In this document: positions 17,599-24,664 of the stretch, piece after piece | Layout of the letters: every line of letters starts with the position of its first letter | Position numbering within the stretch: the stretch's first letter is position 1 | Assembly (NCBI GenBank): GCA_001443005.1 | Contig: LEKQ01000001.1 | Location: 392,792 to 456,791, forward strand | Direction: 5' to 3' | Length of the DNA stretch: 64,000 bases | Source of the DNA: a bacterium GBS-1 | GTDB lineage: Bacteria > Synergistota > GBS-1 | Made by a program: the position numbers and the translations under genes | The notes under the pieces: model-generated | Seen by the model: only the letters and a program-made list of their open reading frames with translations | Told to the model about the DNA's origin: nothing | Database searches by the model: none

Positions 17599-17838
17599 TT
17601 AATCCCTCCTGATGCCTCTTAAGGCAAATATAAATATAGCCGTGGTTAAACCCGCACCTATACCAGCTTCAGCTATAGCCACGTCAGGAGCATGAAGAAG
17701 GTAAAATTCCAGTGAAAGAGCAAGACTCATAGCAGATAAAGCTATAACGGAAGCGATAAGGCTTCTTAGAAAAACCGCAAGATAGGCCCCAACAACCAAA
17801 ACTATAAGCGTGAAAAAGTGAGCCCAATATTCCATCAT
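17599..17838 (-). CDS. mbhD: Membrane-bound hydrogenase subunit MbhD (DUF4040)
   Basis: Three-span membrane protein corresponding to the middle-to-C-terminal part of MrpA (DUF4040). From the preferred ATG at 17838 it has 79 residues, with SLIASVIALSAMSLALSLEF and APDVAIAEAGIGAGLTTAIF (about 50-69), the conserved MrpA/NuoJ-like motif. The start overlaps the mbhC stop in the form TGATG. Two GTG codons just upstream are less likely starts. Confidence 0.9.
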   Translation of the reverse strand: MMEYWAHFFTLIVLVVGAYLAVFLRSLIASVIALSAMSLALSLEFYLLHAPDVAIAEAGIGAGLTTAIFIFALRGIRRD

Positions 17839-18194
17839 CACCACTTCCCTTCCCTCTCAGCCAATCTATCAACCACCGCTCTCTTAGGCATGACACCGCT
17901 TCTATGAGCAGCTTTTGCGATAGCATGAGCTCCCGTAGGATTCGTAAGAAGAAGTGCTATCAGTGCAACTATAGCGTGAATGGCCAAAACGCAGAACCTT
18001 GCTTCTCCAGTGTATGCCCATTTCGTAAACCCATAGGCTATCACTCCCAGAGAGGTGAAGATGGAACCAAAAGTGGTGGCCTTGGTAGCCCCGTGAAGAC
18101 GAGTGTAAACGTCAGGAAACCTATACAACGCTATGGCGCCAAGACAGTTGAAAGCTATGCCAATCACCAAAAATAGCGCAATTAGACCAGACAT
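17838..18194 (-). CDS. mbhC: Membrane-bound hydrogenase subunit MbhC (MrpG-like)
   Basis: MnhG/MrpG membrane subunit, 118 residues with three spans. Signature GAIALYRFPDVYTRLHGATKATTFG (~19-43, described in two parts: RFPDVYTRLHGATKA then TTFG) is diagnostic of MrpG. It has a charged C-terminal extension. Coupled to mbhD by overlap. Confidence 0.92.
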   Translation of the reverse strand: MSGLIALFLVIGIAFNCLGAIALYRFPDVYTRLHGATKATTFGSIFTSLGVIAYGFTKWAYTGEARFCVLAIHAIVALIALLLTNPTGAHAIAKAAHRSGVMPKRAVVDRLAEREGKW

Positions 18195-18197
18195 ATC

Positions 18198-18464
18198 TTA
18201 AAGCCCCCTTTCAAGGTAACGAGCTATAAACAGAGTAGCTATGAAGGAAAGAAGCGCATAAACTATTGCAATATCAACATATATGACGGAATCGTAGGCA
18301 GCACCGAAAACAATCATGGCAGCCACTATGTAGGTGTTAAGGGTATCCAAACCTACAACTCTATCAGGTACCGTTGGACCCAAAGCAGTCCTTCCTATAG
18401 CCAAAAAACCAAATATTACCAGAAGAACTCCGGTCGCCATAAACCAACCTGACATATCCATCAT
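18198..18464 (-). CDS. mbhB: Membrane-bound hydrogenase subunit MbhB (MrpF-like)
   Basis: MnhF/MrpF membrane subunit. From the ATG at 18464, which overlaps the mbhA stop (ATGA) and has GAGGAGG eight bases upstream, it has 88 residues and three spans. The motif GPTVPDRVVGLDTLNTYIVA (~24-43) is the MrpF signature. The reading frame could open earlier at a GTG, but that codon has no proper ribosome site. Confidence 0.92.
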   Translation of the reverse strand: MMDMSGWFMATGVLLVIFGFLAIGRTALGPTVPDRVVGLDTLNTYIVAAMIVFGAAYDSVIYVDIAIVYALLSFIATLFIARYLERGL

Positions 18465-18967
18465 TCCACGATCCTCCTCGCCCACTCAGGAAAATCTCCA
18501 CACACATCCCTAGGTTCTGGTGTAACATCTTTCACATCGATCCAGTGAACATATAGGTCATTTTCTTCCTCATCCACATCAACGCTTAAAGTCCCAGGCG
18601 TCAAAGTTATAGAGTTAGCGAGAAACGTCAAAGCCATGTCCTTCTTTAAGCCAGTTTTAATCTTGACTATACCGGGGTTGATCTTCCCCGTGATAACCCT
18701 CATAGCCACATCTATATTAGCCTTGGCCATCGCTGTGAAAAAGGGAACGAATAGGTAGTAAATGAACAAGCACCAGCGGTAAGGATTTAAGAGAGAAGAT
18801 GGAATATACTCACCAAAAATCCTGCCACCAGCCAAACCAGCTATTACAGCAACGGGAATTCCCACCAAGAGCTCGCTTGAGCTCCACAGACCGATGTTCC
18901 CGCTACCCATGGTTAAAAAAAGATAAAACAGATAGGATAATATCATCGTAGCTATATAAGATCCCAC
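18461..18967 (-). CDS. mbhA: Membrane-bound hydrogenase subunit MbhA (MrpE-like)
   Basis: MnhE/MrpE membrane subunit and first gene of the operon. The 168-residue product has N-terminal spans and the family segment KANIDVAMRVITGKINPGIV (~83-102) followed by the conserved NSITLTPGTLSVDVDE (~118-133). GTG start with AAAGGAGGGG upstream. All fourteen genes mbhA-mbhN follow in the order known from Pyrococcus. Confidence 0.92.
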   Translation of the reverse strand: MGSYIATMILSYLFYLFLTMGSGNIGLWSSSELLVGIPVAVIAGLAGGRIFGEYIPSSLLNPYRWCLFIYYLFVPFFTAMAKANIDVAMRVITGKINPGIVKIKTGLKKDMALTFLANSITLTPGTLSVDVDEEENDLYVHWIDVKDVTPEPRDVCGDFPEWARRIVE

Positions 18968-19006
18968 TTAAGCTACCCCTCCTTTCATGAAAGCTCCCGA
19001 AGGTTA

Positions 19007-19035
19007 ATTTTACCACATTTTCTCAAAATTAGAAA
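19007..19035 (-). promoter_or_regulatory. Putative promoter of the mbh operon
   Basis: Minus-strand extended -10 TGGTAAAAT (hexamer 19007-19012) with a weak -35 TTTCTA (19030-19035) at 17 bases. It lies about 40 bases before the mbhA GTG. The weak -35 suggests that an activator may help, but no palindrome is evident. Confidence 0.5.
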
Positions 19036-19054
19036 AAGCAATTTGACTAAAATC

Positions 19055-19927
19055 TTACACAAAAATGCCCTTAGCAATCAATATTACTTTACCTCCAATC
19101 CAAATCTCCATTTTATCTCCACCACGAGCCCTTAGAAAAATCAGAGAAGGTCTCTTAATCTCATAACCTTGCTCAACCTTTATATTAATTTCATCTCCAA
19201 AATATCTATGTCTGCAAAGATATGCCGCTAAACATCCATTTGCACTTCCAGTGGCAGGATCTTCAGGAACACCATAGTAGTGGGCAAAAACACGAACGCT
19301 TAAAGCGGTATCTCCTCTTCTTGTCTCCGGACAAAAAGCCAAGATAAGTTTCGCATCGAGGTCTTCAATAAGAGAGTAATATCTATCCAAATTCACCTTG
19401 ATCCTCTTTAAGGCGTCCAAACTCCTTAAGGGAACTATTAAGCATGGGAGCCCCGTAGACACTTCCTCAACAGGATAATCGTTATCTAAATCAGCCACCT
19501 CGACTCCCAAAACCTCAGCCATAAGAGAGTGGCTCACATGTTTCCCAAAGGAGGGCGGCTTCTGCCTCATCCACAATAATTCATGAGCCTCCTCTGTAAA
19601 GAAAACGGGTATTTGACCAACCTTAAGGTTCAGATTCAACTCCTTTACATTCTCTTTGATCAGCTCCCTTTTAATGATATATGCTGTACCAAGCGTAGGA
19701 TGTCCAGCAAAGGGAACCTCAGTTTCCGGTGTAAAGATACGCACATCATAACCTCCGTTTCTCAACTCCCTTGACAAAACAAAAGTAGTTTCAGAAAAAT
19801 TTATCTCTCGGGCTATAAGTTGCATCTCTTCATCCGGGATTCCCTCAGCATCGATGAAAACCGCAAGCGGATTTCCCGAGTATCTACCTTCCGCAAAAAC
19901 ATCTACTATAAAAAATTGTTTATTCAT
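19055..19927 (-). CDS. PhzF family isomerase/epimerase
   Basis: Member of the PhzF/diaminopimelate-epimerase-fold family, 290 residues from the internal start MNKQFFIVDVFAEGRYSGNP. Visible motifs: the catalytic glutamate in EINFSETTFVL (~41-51), FAGHPTLGTAYI (~71-82) and DPATGSANGCLAAY (~202-215). The frame opens 126 bases earlier, but a promoter-like extended -10 lies inside that extension and AGAGGTGAT precedes the internal ATG, so the short form is preferred. Actual substrate unknown; most family members outside phenazine clusters are uncharacterised. Confidence 0.88.
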   Translation of the reverse strand: MNKQFFIVDVFAEGRYSGNPLAVFIDAEGIPDEEMQLIAREINFSETTFVLSRELRNGGYDVRIFTPETEVPFAGHPTLGTAYIIKRELIKENVKELNLNLKVGQIPVFFTEEAHELLWMRQKPPSFGKHVSHSLMAEVLGVEVADLDNDYPVEEVSTGLPCLIVPLRSLDALKRIKVNLDRYYSLIEDLDAKLILAFCPETRRGDTALSVRVFAHYYGVPEDPATGSANGCLAAYLCRHRYFGDEINIKVEQGYEIKRPSLIFLRARGGDKMEIWIGGKVILIAKGIFV

Positions 19928-19969
19928 AGCGCTATCACCTCTTGAAGGGAGAAAATCCAACCTATCAAG

Positions 19970-19975
19970 ATAATA
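19970..19975 (-). promoter_or_regulatory. Extended -10 element for the PhzF gene
   Basis: Minus-strand TGCTATTAT (hexamer 19970-19975) about 43 bases before the ATG at 19927. The -35 position is poor (TGTAAA at 17 bases), as often with extended -10 promoters. Its location supports the shorter PhzF start. Confidence 0.45.
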
Positions 19976-20046
19976 GCACAAGCCACCCAGTTTTACATCA
20001 CAAAGCTTAAGCAAGATATTAGTGCTATATATACACATATCTCTCA

Positions 20047-20076
20047 TTGACAAATATTAAATTTTGCATTTATGAT
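20047..20076 (+). promoter_or_regulatory. Sigma70 promoter of the globin-sensor gene
   Basis: TTGACA (20047-20052, exact consensus), 18-base spacer, TATGAT (20071-20076). A second TATAAT begins one base later (20077) but would need a 24-base spacer. AGAAGGAGG and ATG follow at 20094 and 20111. Confidence 0.72.
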
Positions 20077-20110
20077 TATAATATAGGGTTCTAGAAGGAG
20101 GTTAAATCTA

Positions 20111-20833
20111 ATGTTCGAGGACACGAAAATAATCGAAAAGAAAGAATTTACTATGATAACCGAAAAAGAAGAAGAGGCTCTCAAAGAAGCAAGCGAGCCC
20201 CTGGAGAGAAAAACGGAAGAATTCACGAACATAGTTTTCTCACACCTCATGCGTATGGAAGAGAAAGTAAAGCGAGGTTTTGGAGGCAAGAAAAAAGAGG
20301 AATGGAGAAGCATTATAAGAGATTATCTTAAAAGTCTTTTTAAAGATGCCATAGATAAAAGTTACTTTGAGAGCAGAAAAGCGTTGGGGAATAAAATATA
20401 CAATAGGGGCATTGCAATCGAAAGTTTCATAGGGATCTATAATCCCTTAATAAAGCCAGTTCTTGAGGAGATATTTAGTACATTTGAAGAAGAAAGAGAG
20501 AAAGTAATTCTTGCCGTAGCCGCTTTAATGAAAAGGACAAATCTTGATATCCAAATAGTAACGGAAACTTACATGAACCTCGTTGGTGAAGGTATAGCTA
20601 AGGCAAGTGAGGATCTTAAATCTATGGTTAAAACTATATCCAAGATCGCAGGACAAACTAAGCTTATAGCCTTGAACGCAGCTATAGAAGCAGCTCGCGC
20701 CGGAACGTCAGGAAAAACCTTTGCTGTTGTAGCTCAGGAGATAAGCAAACTTGCCGCCTCCTCAGCTAAAGCGGCTGAAGAAGCAGACGAAATGATAAGA
20801 AAGCACTTAGAAAGCTTCGTTAAAGGATGGTAG
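20111..20833 (+). CDS. Soluble globin-sensor-like chemotaxis transducer, short, lacking the haem histidine
   Basis: The 240-residue product has no membrane span. Residues ~15-155 resemble a protoglobin/HemAT sensor domain: [19 protein letters not shown], then [20 protein letters not shown] and [20 protein letters not shown]. By eye the position of the HemAT proximal histidine (IHLRIGL) reads as NKIYNRGI, with no histidine, so haem binding is doubtful. Residues ~165-230 hold only the tip of an MCP signalling domain: [20 protein letters not shown] and [14 protein letters not shown]. The usual long coiled coil and methylation helices are absent. It could signal to CheA/CheW or act as a dominant modulator; no che gene is in the window. 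Confidence 0.75.
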   Translation: MFEDTKIIEKKEFTMITEKEEEALKEASEPLERKTEEFTNIVFSHLMRMEEKVKRGFGGKKKEEWRSIIRDYLKSLFKDAIDKSYFESRKALGNKIYNRGIAIESFIGIYNPLIKPVLEEIFSTFEEEREKVILAVAALMKRTNLDIQIVTETYMNLVGEGIAKASEDLKSMVKTISKIAGQTKLIALNAAIEAARAGTSGKTFAVVAQEISKLAASSAKAAEEADEMIRKHLESFVKGW

Positions 20834-20849
20834 TAATCCAATTAAAGAC

Positions 20850-21578
20850 ATGGATATCCTAACCCTTTTAGAGGAAAGAACCCCAAGCAAGGGATTAGCG
20901 ATATCGGTGGTAATCTTAGGAGTTCTTTCAACGCTTTTTTCAATATCCGCTTCGCTCTCCCTAAGATACGCAATTATGCACTTTCCTCATGTGATGAGCT
21001 TCTATACCCCATTTGGATTGATAGGTATATCTATAATCCTAAGCCTAATAGCTGGCCTTTTACAGCTTCTTCTTTTATTCTCTTGGAACAGAGCCATTAA
21101 AAACAATATCGAAAACACAAAGCTTCTCTTCCAGTTTATCCAAGGGAAGATAAGCGAGAGCAAGAGGGAAAGCATAATCCTCTTTTTGCATAAGATCTCC
21201 CAGCTAGAGATAGCCACATGGGCATTTTGGATCTATGCTCTATTCTATACAGTAGCTCTGATAAGCGGAATAGGTTTAAAAGTTCTATTAAACATCTTGG
21301 CGTTCATATTTCTAGCGATATATCTTCAATCTCTCTTCTCGGTCAGTTTCGAGCTCTCGAGGTTAAAGAGCACAGCATACAGCTACTTCTTAGGAAAACC
21401 GGCTCTGATAACGGAAATAAAAGGGAGAAATGTGATAATAGTCGCAATCCTTTCAATAATCACATTTACAATATATTGGCTTTACCTACTGATAAAGATA
21501 ACTTATGAGATAAGCTCCTTCATAGAGGAGGACCAAAGGGTAAGGCAAGGGGTATTAGAAGCTATAAAAGGCCCCTAA
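20850..21578 (+). CDS. Uncharacterised multi-span membrane protein
   Basis: The 242-residue product has about six hydrophobic segments (roughly 17-38, 49-72, 117-136, 141-160 and a C-terminal pair near 194-218). The last segment, VAILSIITFTIYWLYLLIKI, resembles the DUF4234 type of helical protein. It follows the globin-sensor gene by 16 bases, with only a weak ribosome site, so the two are probably cotranscribed and may work together as sensor and membrane partner. I do not recognise a defined family. Confidence 0.65.
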   Translation: MDILTLLEERTPSKGLAISVVILGVLSTLFSISASLSLRYAIMHFPHVMSFYTPFGLIGISIILSLIAGLLQLLLLFSWNRAIKNNIENTKLLFQFIQGKISESKRESIILFLHKISQLEIATWAFWIYALFYTVALISGIGLKVLLNILAFIFLAIYLQSLFSVSFELSRLKSTAYSYFLGKPALITEIKGRNVIIVAILSIITFTIYWLYLLIKITYEISSFIEEDQRVRQGVLEAIKGP

Positions 21579-21656
21579 GCCATCTATAACAATCAGAAAG
21601 ATCTAATGTGCTAAAGGATTAGTTCCAATCGGGAACTCCTTCTCCCTAATCTTCTT

Positions 21657-21767
21657 ATGGGAAATTTTAAATCCATGATCATTATGAAAGCTCGCTTGTT
21701 TCACGGCTTTACGAAAGAAGTATTCACCCAGATTATAGGCGTCGACGTTAAAACTCTACAGCACTAA
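21657..21767 (+). pseudogene. HTH fragment resembling an IS607-type TnpA N-terminus
   Basis: A 36-codon open stretch ends with KEVFTQIIGVDVKTLQH and a stop. The pattern (K-E-V-x3-I-G-V-x3-T-L) is that of the MerR-like DNA-binding domain that opens IS607-family serine recombinases. The catalytic domain that should follow is missing. It lies just upstream of TnpB debris, the order found in IS607 elements. Short and degraded, so the family call is tentative. Confidence 0.4.
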
Positions 21768-21840
21768 TAAGAGGGGAAGCATGTTCCCTTACAAAAACAA
21801 AGCCAGAAAATACATCCCCTTTAGAAAAGGGTAATGAAGA

Positions 21841-22165
21841 GGTGAACATCTTTCAAAATCGGTGCACTACAGCGCGGTAGGAACAACTAAAAGAAAACTG
21901 AGTAACAGTCTTCTGATCCCTGCTGTGGCAATTAAAAGTTCCGTGTCAACAACGAAAGCATGCAGTAGGTGCAGCAGTTTCCCTGAAGGATAAGGGCTTG
22001 CAGAGTTATTTTTTCTTTAAACCACCACAATAAACACTCGGATCGGTTCCACCATTACCACCAGAAAGTGGAGTGGTGTTAATATTGGCTGGAATATTAA
22101 TGGCTCTCGCTACCTTACCAGTACATGAAGGCCGAGGTTGTGGTCAAAGTTGGCGGTCAAAAGGT
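21841..22165 (+). pseudogene. Decayed TnpB (IS605/IS607 OrfB) C-terminal remnant
   Basis: In frame from 21841 to the stop at 21991 the translation reads HLSKSVHYSAVGTTKRKLS and then VSTTKACSRCSSF: the TnpB pattern of L-x-K-S-I...G...F-x-x-x-L followed by P-S-T-K-x-C-S-x-C-G. After a frame break, 22100-22153 reads MALATLPVHEGRGCGQSW, resembling the TnpB tail N-A-A-x-N-I-L...A-T-x-G-H-x-G-x-x-A-C-G. Stops, a frameshift and loss of the second zinc pair show that the gene is dead. No terminal repeats were recognised. Confidence 0.6.
22079..22100. repeat. Short inverted repeat TTAATATT-N6-AATATTAA
   Basis: Perfect 8-bp arms separated by GGCTGG, inside the TnpB debris. It may be chance in AT-rich decayed DNA or a remnant of a transposon end hairpin. 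Confidence 0.3.
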
Positions 22166-22209
22166 TGCCCAAGACTACCTTTATCTTTTCAATAACTGGC
22201 AATTGAAGG

Positions 22210-22394
22210 AAGCTGGCTGACGTCTTAGGCTGTGCTACTGACTATCTTTTGGGTAGGGTAGATAACCCCGATGTAAAATATAACGCCCCCCTACTTCTCA
22301 CCCCACTGACGACTCATTAAAGGGCCTTCCTGAAGAGGTGCAGCGAAGCCCGGAAGAGTTTAAAGAGTTCCTTTTATACAAGTACGTCAAAAAG
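22210..22394 (+). pseudogene. Decayed Xre-family transcriptional regulator
   Basis: The stretch 22210-22320 translates to KLADVLGCATDYLLGRVDN, the region just after the HTH in many small Xre repressors, and then runs into a stop. In another frame from 22323 the translation is GLPEEVQRSPEEFKEFLLYK, the usual C-terminal helix of the same proteins. Two frames, an upstream frameshift at LK-KLAD, and no HTH upstream indicate a broken gene. It was probably carried with, or hit by, the neighbouring insertion sequence. Confidence 0.65.
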
Positions 22395-22455
22395 AGTCTC
22401 AATATAAACGCTTATATTGGAGAAGATCGCCCAGCTAGCAAACTCTCCATAAGTC

Positions 22456-22578
22456 TTAAAGAAGCTTATCCACTCCTTGACTTACAAGAAATCCACATTT
22501 ACTGCAAAAGCGCATCCCAACTTTAAGTTGAGCACCACAATTATCGCATATACCCCTCTTAACTCTTCCATCGCTCAC
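22456..22578 (-). CDS. 40-residue zinc-ribbon microprotein
   Basis: Starting with GTG at 22578, sharing one base with the stop of the upstream gene (TAGTG), the frame encodes 40 residues with four cysteines in CDNCGAQLKVGMRFCSKCGF: C11-x2-C14-x10-C25-x2-C28. This is a compact zinc ribbon like those fused to many bacterial membrane or PH-like proteins. The spacing, basic flanks and coupled start argue for a real gene despite its size. It may once have been the C-terminal domain of the upstream protein, now separated by a stop codon; read-through or frameshift would fuse them. Function unknown. Confidence 0.65.
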   Translation of the reverse strand: MSDGRVKRGICDNCGAQLKVGMRFCSKCGFLVSQGVDKLL

Positions 22579-22892
22579 TACATAACGCCCCCATTTGAAA
22601 ACCTCTTTTTAAACACACTCTTTAAAAGCTCAATAGCATTAGCCATATCGTAAGGGGTTTGAAAGACTCCCACAAAGGTCTCGTCCACCGTTTTAATCTC
22701 CAGCTCAACAGGCGCTCTCCCAAAGATCACGATCCTCTCAACCTTACTACAAGGAATTTTAATCCGATTTTTATCCTCAGCCTCATCTAAAGGAGTAAAG
22801 GTTATATCCTCCAAGGACACCGTAACCGAGTAAGGCTTAACCTTGAAAAAACCGGACCTCAAGTTTATCTTAAAATGTTCAACACCATCCAT
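22578..22892 (-). CDS. Small beta-rich protein, possibly PH-like
   Basis: From the ATG at 22892 (GGGAG eight bases upstream; another in-frame ATG lies 15 bases earlier but has no ribosome site) the product has 104 residues. Alternating hydrophobic strands (FKVKPYSVTVSLEDITFTPL, IPCSKVERIVIFG, LEIKTVDETFVGVFQT) and a C-terminal helix (PYDMANAIELLKSVFKKRF) match the plan of a bacterial PH or GRAM-like domain. No signal or membrane span. The zinc-ribbon gene starts at its stop codon. I do not recognise a named family. Confidence 0.6.
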   Translation of the reverse strand: MDGVEHFKINLRSGFFKVKPYSVTVSLEDITFTPLDEAEDKNRIKIPCSKVERIVIFGRAPVELEIKTVDETFVGVFQTPYDMANAIELLKSVFKKRFSNGGVM

Positions 22893-23001
22893 GACACCAT
22901 CTCCCATCTTCTCGAAAAGCTTGGATATTCTAGTATAATTTTATAACTGCATACTAAGAAAAAACAGATCCTTTAAAAAATTGGTCAATGACAAATAAAG
23001 C

Positions 23002-23017
23002 GTCACATCTTAGTGAC
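23002..23017. promoter_or_regulatory. Candidate operator GTCAC-N6-GTGAC
   Basis: Inverted repeat GTCAC (23002-23006) and GTGAC (23013-23017) about 50 bases upstream of the -10 of the HTH gene. Flanking copies of ATGACAAA/GTGACAAA make a partial direct repeat. It could bind the product of the HTH gene or another regulator. Confidence 0.4.
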
Positions 23018-23045
23018 AAACCGCTGATACCTAATGATAAAATAA

Positions 23046-23074
23046 GTTTATGCAGGTCAGTAATGTGATATAAT
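23046..23074 (+). promoter_or_regulatory. Promoter of the HTH gene
   Basis: Consensus -10 TATAAT at 23069-23074 with a weak -35 (GTTTAT, 23046-23051) at 17 bases. AAAGGAG at 23092-23098 and ATG at 23108 follow. Confidence 0.55.
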
Positions 23075-23107
23075 TTAAAAAAGATTAAAACAAAGGAGTT
23101 GTTTTAG

Positions 23108-24652
23108 ATGTCTTTCAGCGAAAAGCTCAGTTTGTTAATGACAACCATGGGCATATCTAACAGCAAACTGGCTAAACTTCTTTCGGTAGATACTTCGCTT
23201 GTAAGCCGTTGGCGTACAGGCAAAAGAACCCCGATAAGAAACAAGGAATATATAAGAAAAATAGCTACCTATTTTGCAGAACAGGCCCAAAGAGGCTCTC
23301 AAAGGATGGCCTTATACGAAATTATGGGGTTTCCTTCACAGGTAGGGCAAAGAAGAGAATCCTTAGGACTCGCAGATGCGCTATATAAGTGGCTCTCTGA
23401 CGAAATTACACAAGATCCAGAGCTAATAGAAAAATTGGTAAGCCAACTAAACACCTTCAATGTGCAAAGAATGGCTCGAGGTTGTTTAGACACAGATAGA
23501 ATACCTACGCATCATGGCAAACCAAAGCACGCAGAAGTTTTTTACGGAAACGAAGGTAAACGTCAAGCAGCTATTAAATTTCTTTCACTTGTTAAAGCTA
23601 ATGAAAAGGCGTGTACCCTTCTTTTACATAGCGATGAGAGTATCGAATGGCTTACAAAAGATGAAGTTTTTTTAGCGAAGCTTACCAACCTGCTATTTGA
23701 AGTAATAGCTAAAGGTAACCACATTAAAATCGTGCACGTGATTAGTCGTGATATAGCAGAAATACTCACCTCTATTAACTTTTGGTTGCCCTTTTACATG
23801 ACCGGAGTTATTGAACCATATTACTGTCCGAAGCACCGGGAATACTACTTTCGAAGAACGATGTTCATCGCACCAGGAGTAGCAGCACTGACCTCTACAA
23901 CTTTGGCAGGTCAGGAGGAAAACGCCCCCAACTTCCTTTATACCGACCTAGATATCATAGGCTCACTAACGAAGGAGTTCAATGAGTTTCTAAAGATATG
24001 CCGACCCCTTATGCGCATATTTACGGAAAATAATTTCTCCGACTTAAACTTGTTAATAGCGGAGTTTGAAGAACAACGGGGGGATCACTTATCCCTTTCG
24101 AACACCCTTTCCTGTGCAACAATGCCGGAAGAAACTTTTTCCTTTATCTTAAACCGAAACGATATAGACAACATAACCAAAGAGAGAATGGTTTCTCTTC
24201 AGCAAACAAAAGCTAATGCCTTCCTAAAAAACGTTGGGCAAAGCAAATATGTAGAAATAGTTAATCTCCCCTGTACAAGCGACATTAAGGCTGGACGCAT
24301 TCCCATACAGATGCCGAACCTCTTCTACAACAGATTCATATTCTATAAGCCAGAAGAATATAAAAGCCATCTAATAAGAACTATCGATCTGCTTAAAAGC
24401 CTCAACAACTATGAGCTTTACATCTGTGCACGAGAGCTTCACAAAAACCTTCACATTGATGTAAAAGATGAGATAGGTGTAATTGTCGCAAAGACTGACC
24501 ATCCCCCCATTGTATTCGCTATTAATCAACAGAACATGATAAATGCCTTTTATTGGTACTTAGAGGGAAAATCTTCTATGATTCCTCACAGTGAAAGGAA
24601 CAAAAAAGAAGTGATAAATAAACTTCAAAGGGTCATTCAGGAGATAGGATAA
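23108..24652 (+). CDS. HTH (Xre/Cro-like) protein with a large uncharacterised C-terminal region
   Basis: The 514-residue product opens with a helix-turn-helix domain: MGISNSKLAKLLSVDTSLVS (~14-33) followed by RWRTGKRTPIRNKEYIRKIA. The remaining ~440 residues contain no motif that I recognise; they include alpha/beta stretches such as IKIVHVISRDIAEILTSIN (~211-229) and a possible metal or disulphide site YYCPKHREYYF (~239-249). No membrane segment. The length is far above a simple repressor, so the C-terminal part is likely a sensor or effector domain. It stands alone behind its own promoter and operator-like repeat and converges with hcp 12 bases away. Confidence 0.7.
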   Translation: MSFSEKLSLLMTTMGISNSKLAKLLSVDTSLVSRWRTGKRTPIRNKEYIRKIATYFAEQAQRGSQRMALYEIMGFPSQVGQRRESLGLADALYKWLSDEITQDPELIEKLVSQLNTFNVQRMARGCLDTDRIPTHHGKPKHAEVFYGNEGKRQAAIKFLSLVKANEKACTLLLHSDESIEWLTKDEVFLAKLTNLLFEVIAKGNHIKIVHVISRDIAEILTSINFWLPFYMTGVIEPYYCPKHREYYFRRTMFIAPGVAALTSTTLAGQEENAPNFLYTDLDIIGSLTKEFNEFLKICRPLMRIFTENNFSDLNLLIAEFEEQRGDHLSLSNTLSCATMPEETFSFILNRNDIDNITKERMVSLQQTKANAFLKNVGQSKYVEIVNLPCTSDIKAGRIPIQMPNLFYNRFIFYKPEEYKSHLIRTIDLLKSLNNYELYICARELHKNLHIDVKDEIGVIVAKTDHPPIVFAINQQNMINAFYWYLEGKSSMIPHSERNKKEVINKLQRVIQEIG

Positions 24653-24664
24653 ATATAGCTTCAC

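Noticed and set aside
17684-17926. 80-residue minus-strand frame across mbhC/mbhD
   Set aside because: It is out of frame with two well-recognised Mrp-type subunits and has no independent support.
19928-20053. N-terminal extension of the PhzF gene
   Set aside because: A promoter-like extended -10 falls inside it, the residues do not resemble the family, and the internal ATG has a ribosome site.
21579-22455. Possible CRISPR array or structured RNA in the gene-poor stretch
   Set aside because: No regularly spaced repeats are present; the stretch is explained by decayed TnpB and Xre sequences.
22338-22526. 62-residue open frame starting MQRSPEEFKEF as an intact gene
   Set aside because: Its first part matches the C-terminal helix of a broken Xre regulator, and its end is antisense to the zinc-ribbon gene.
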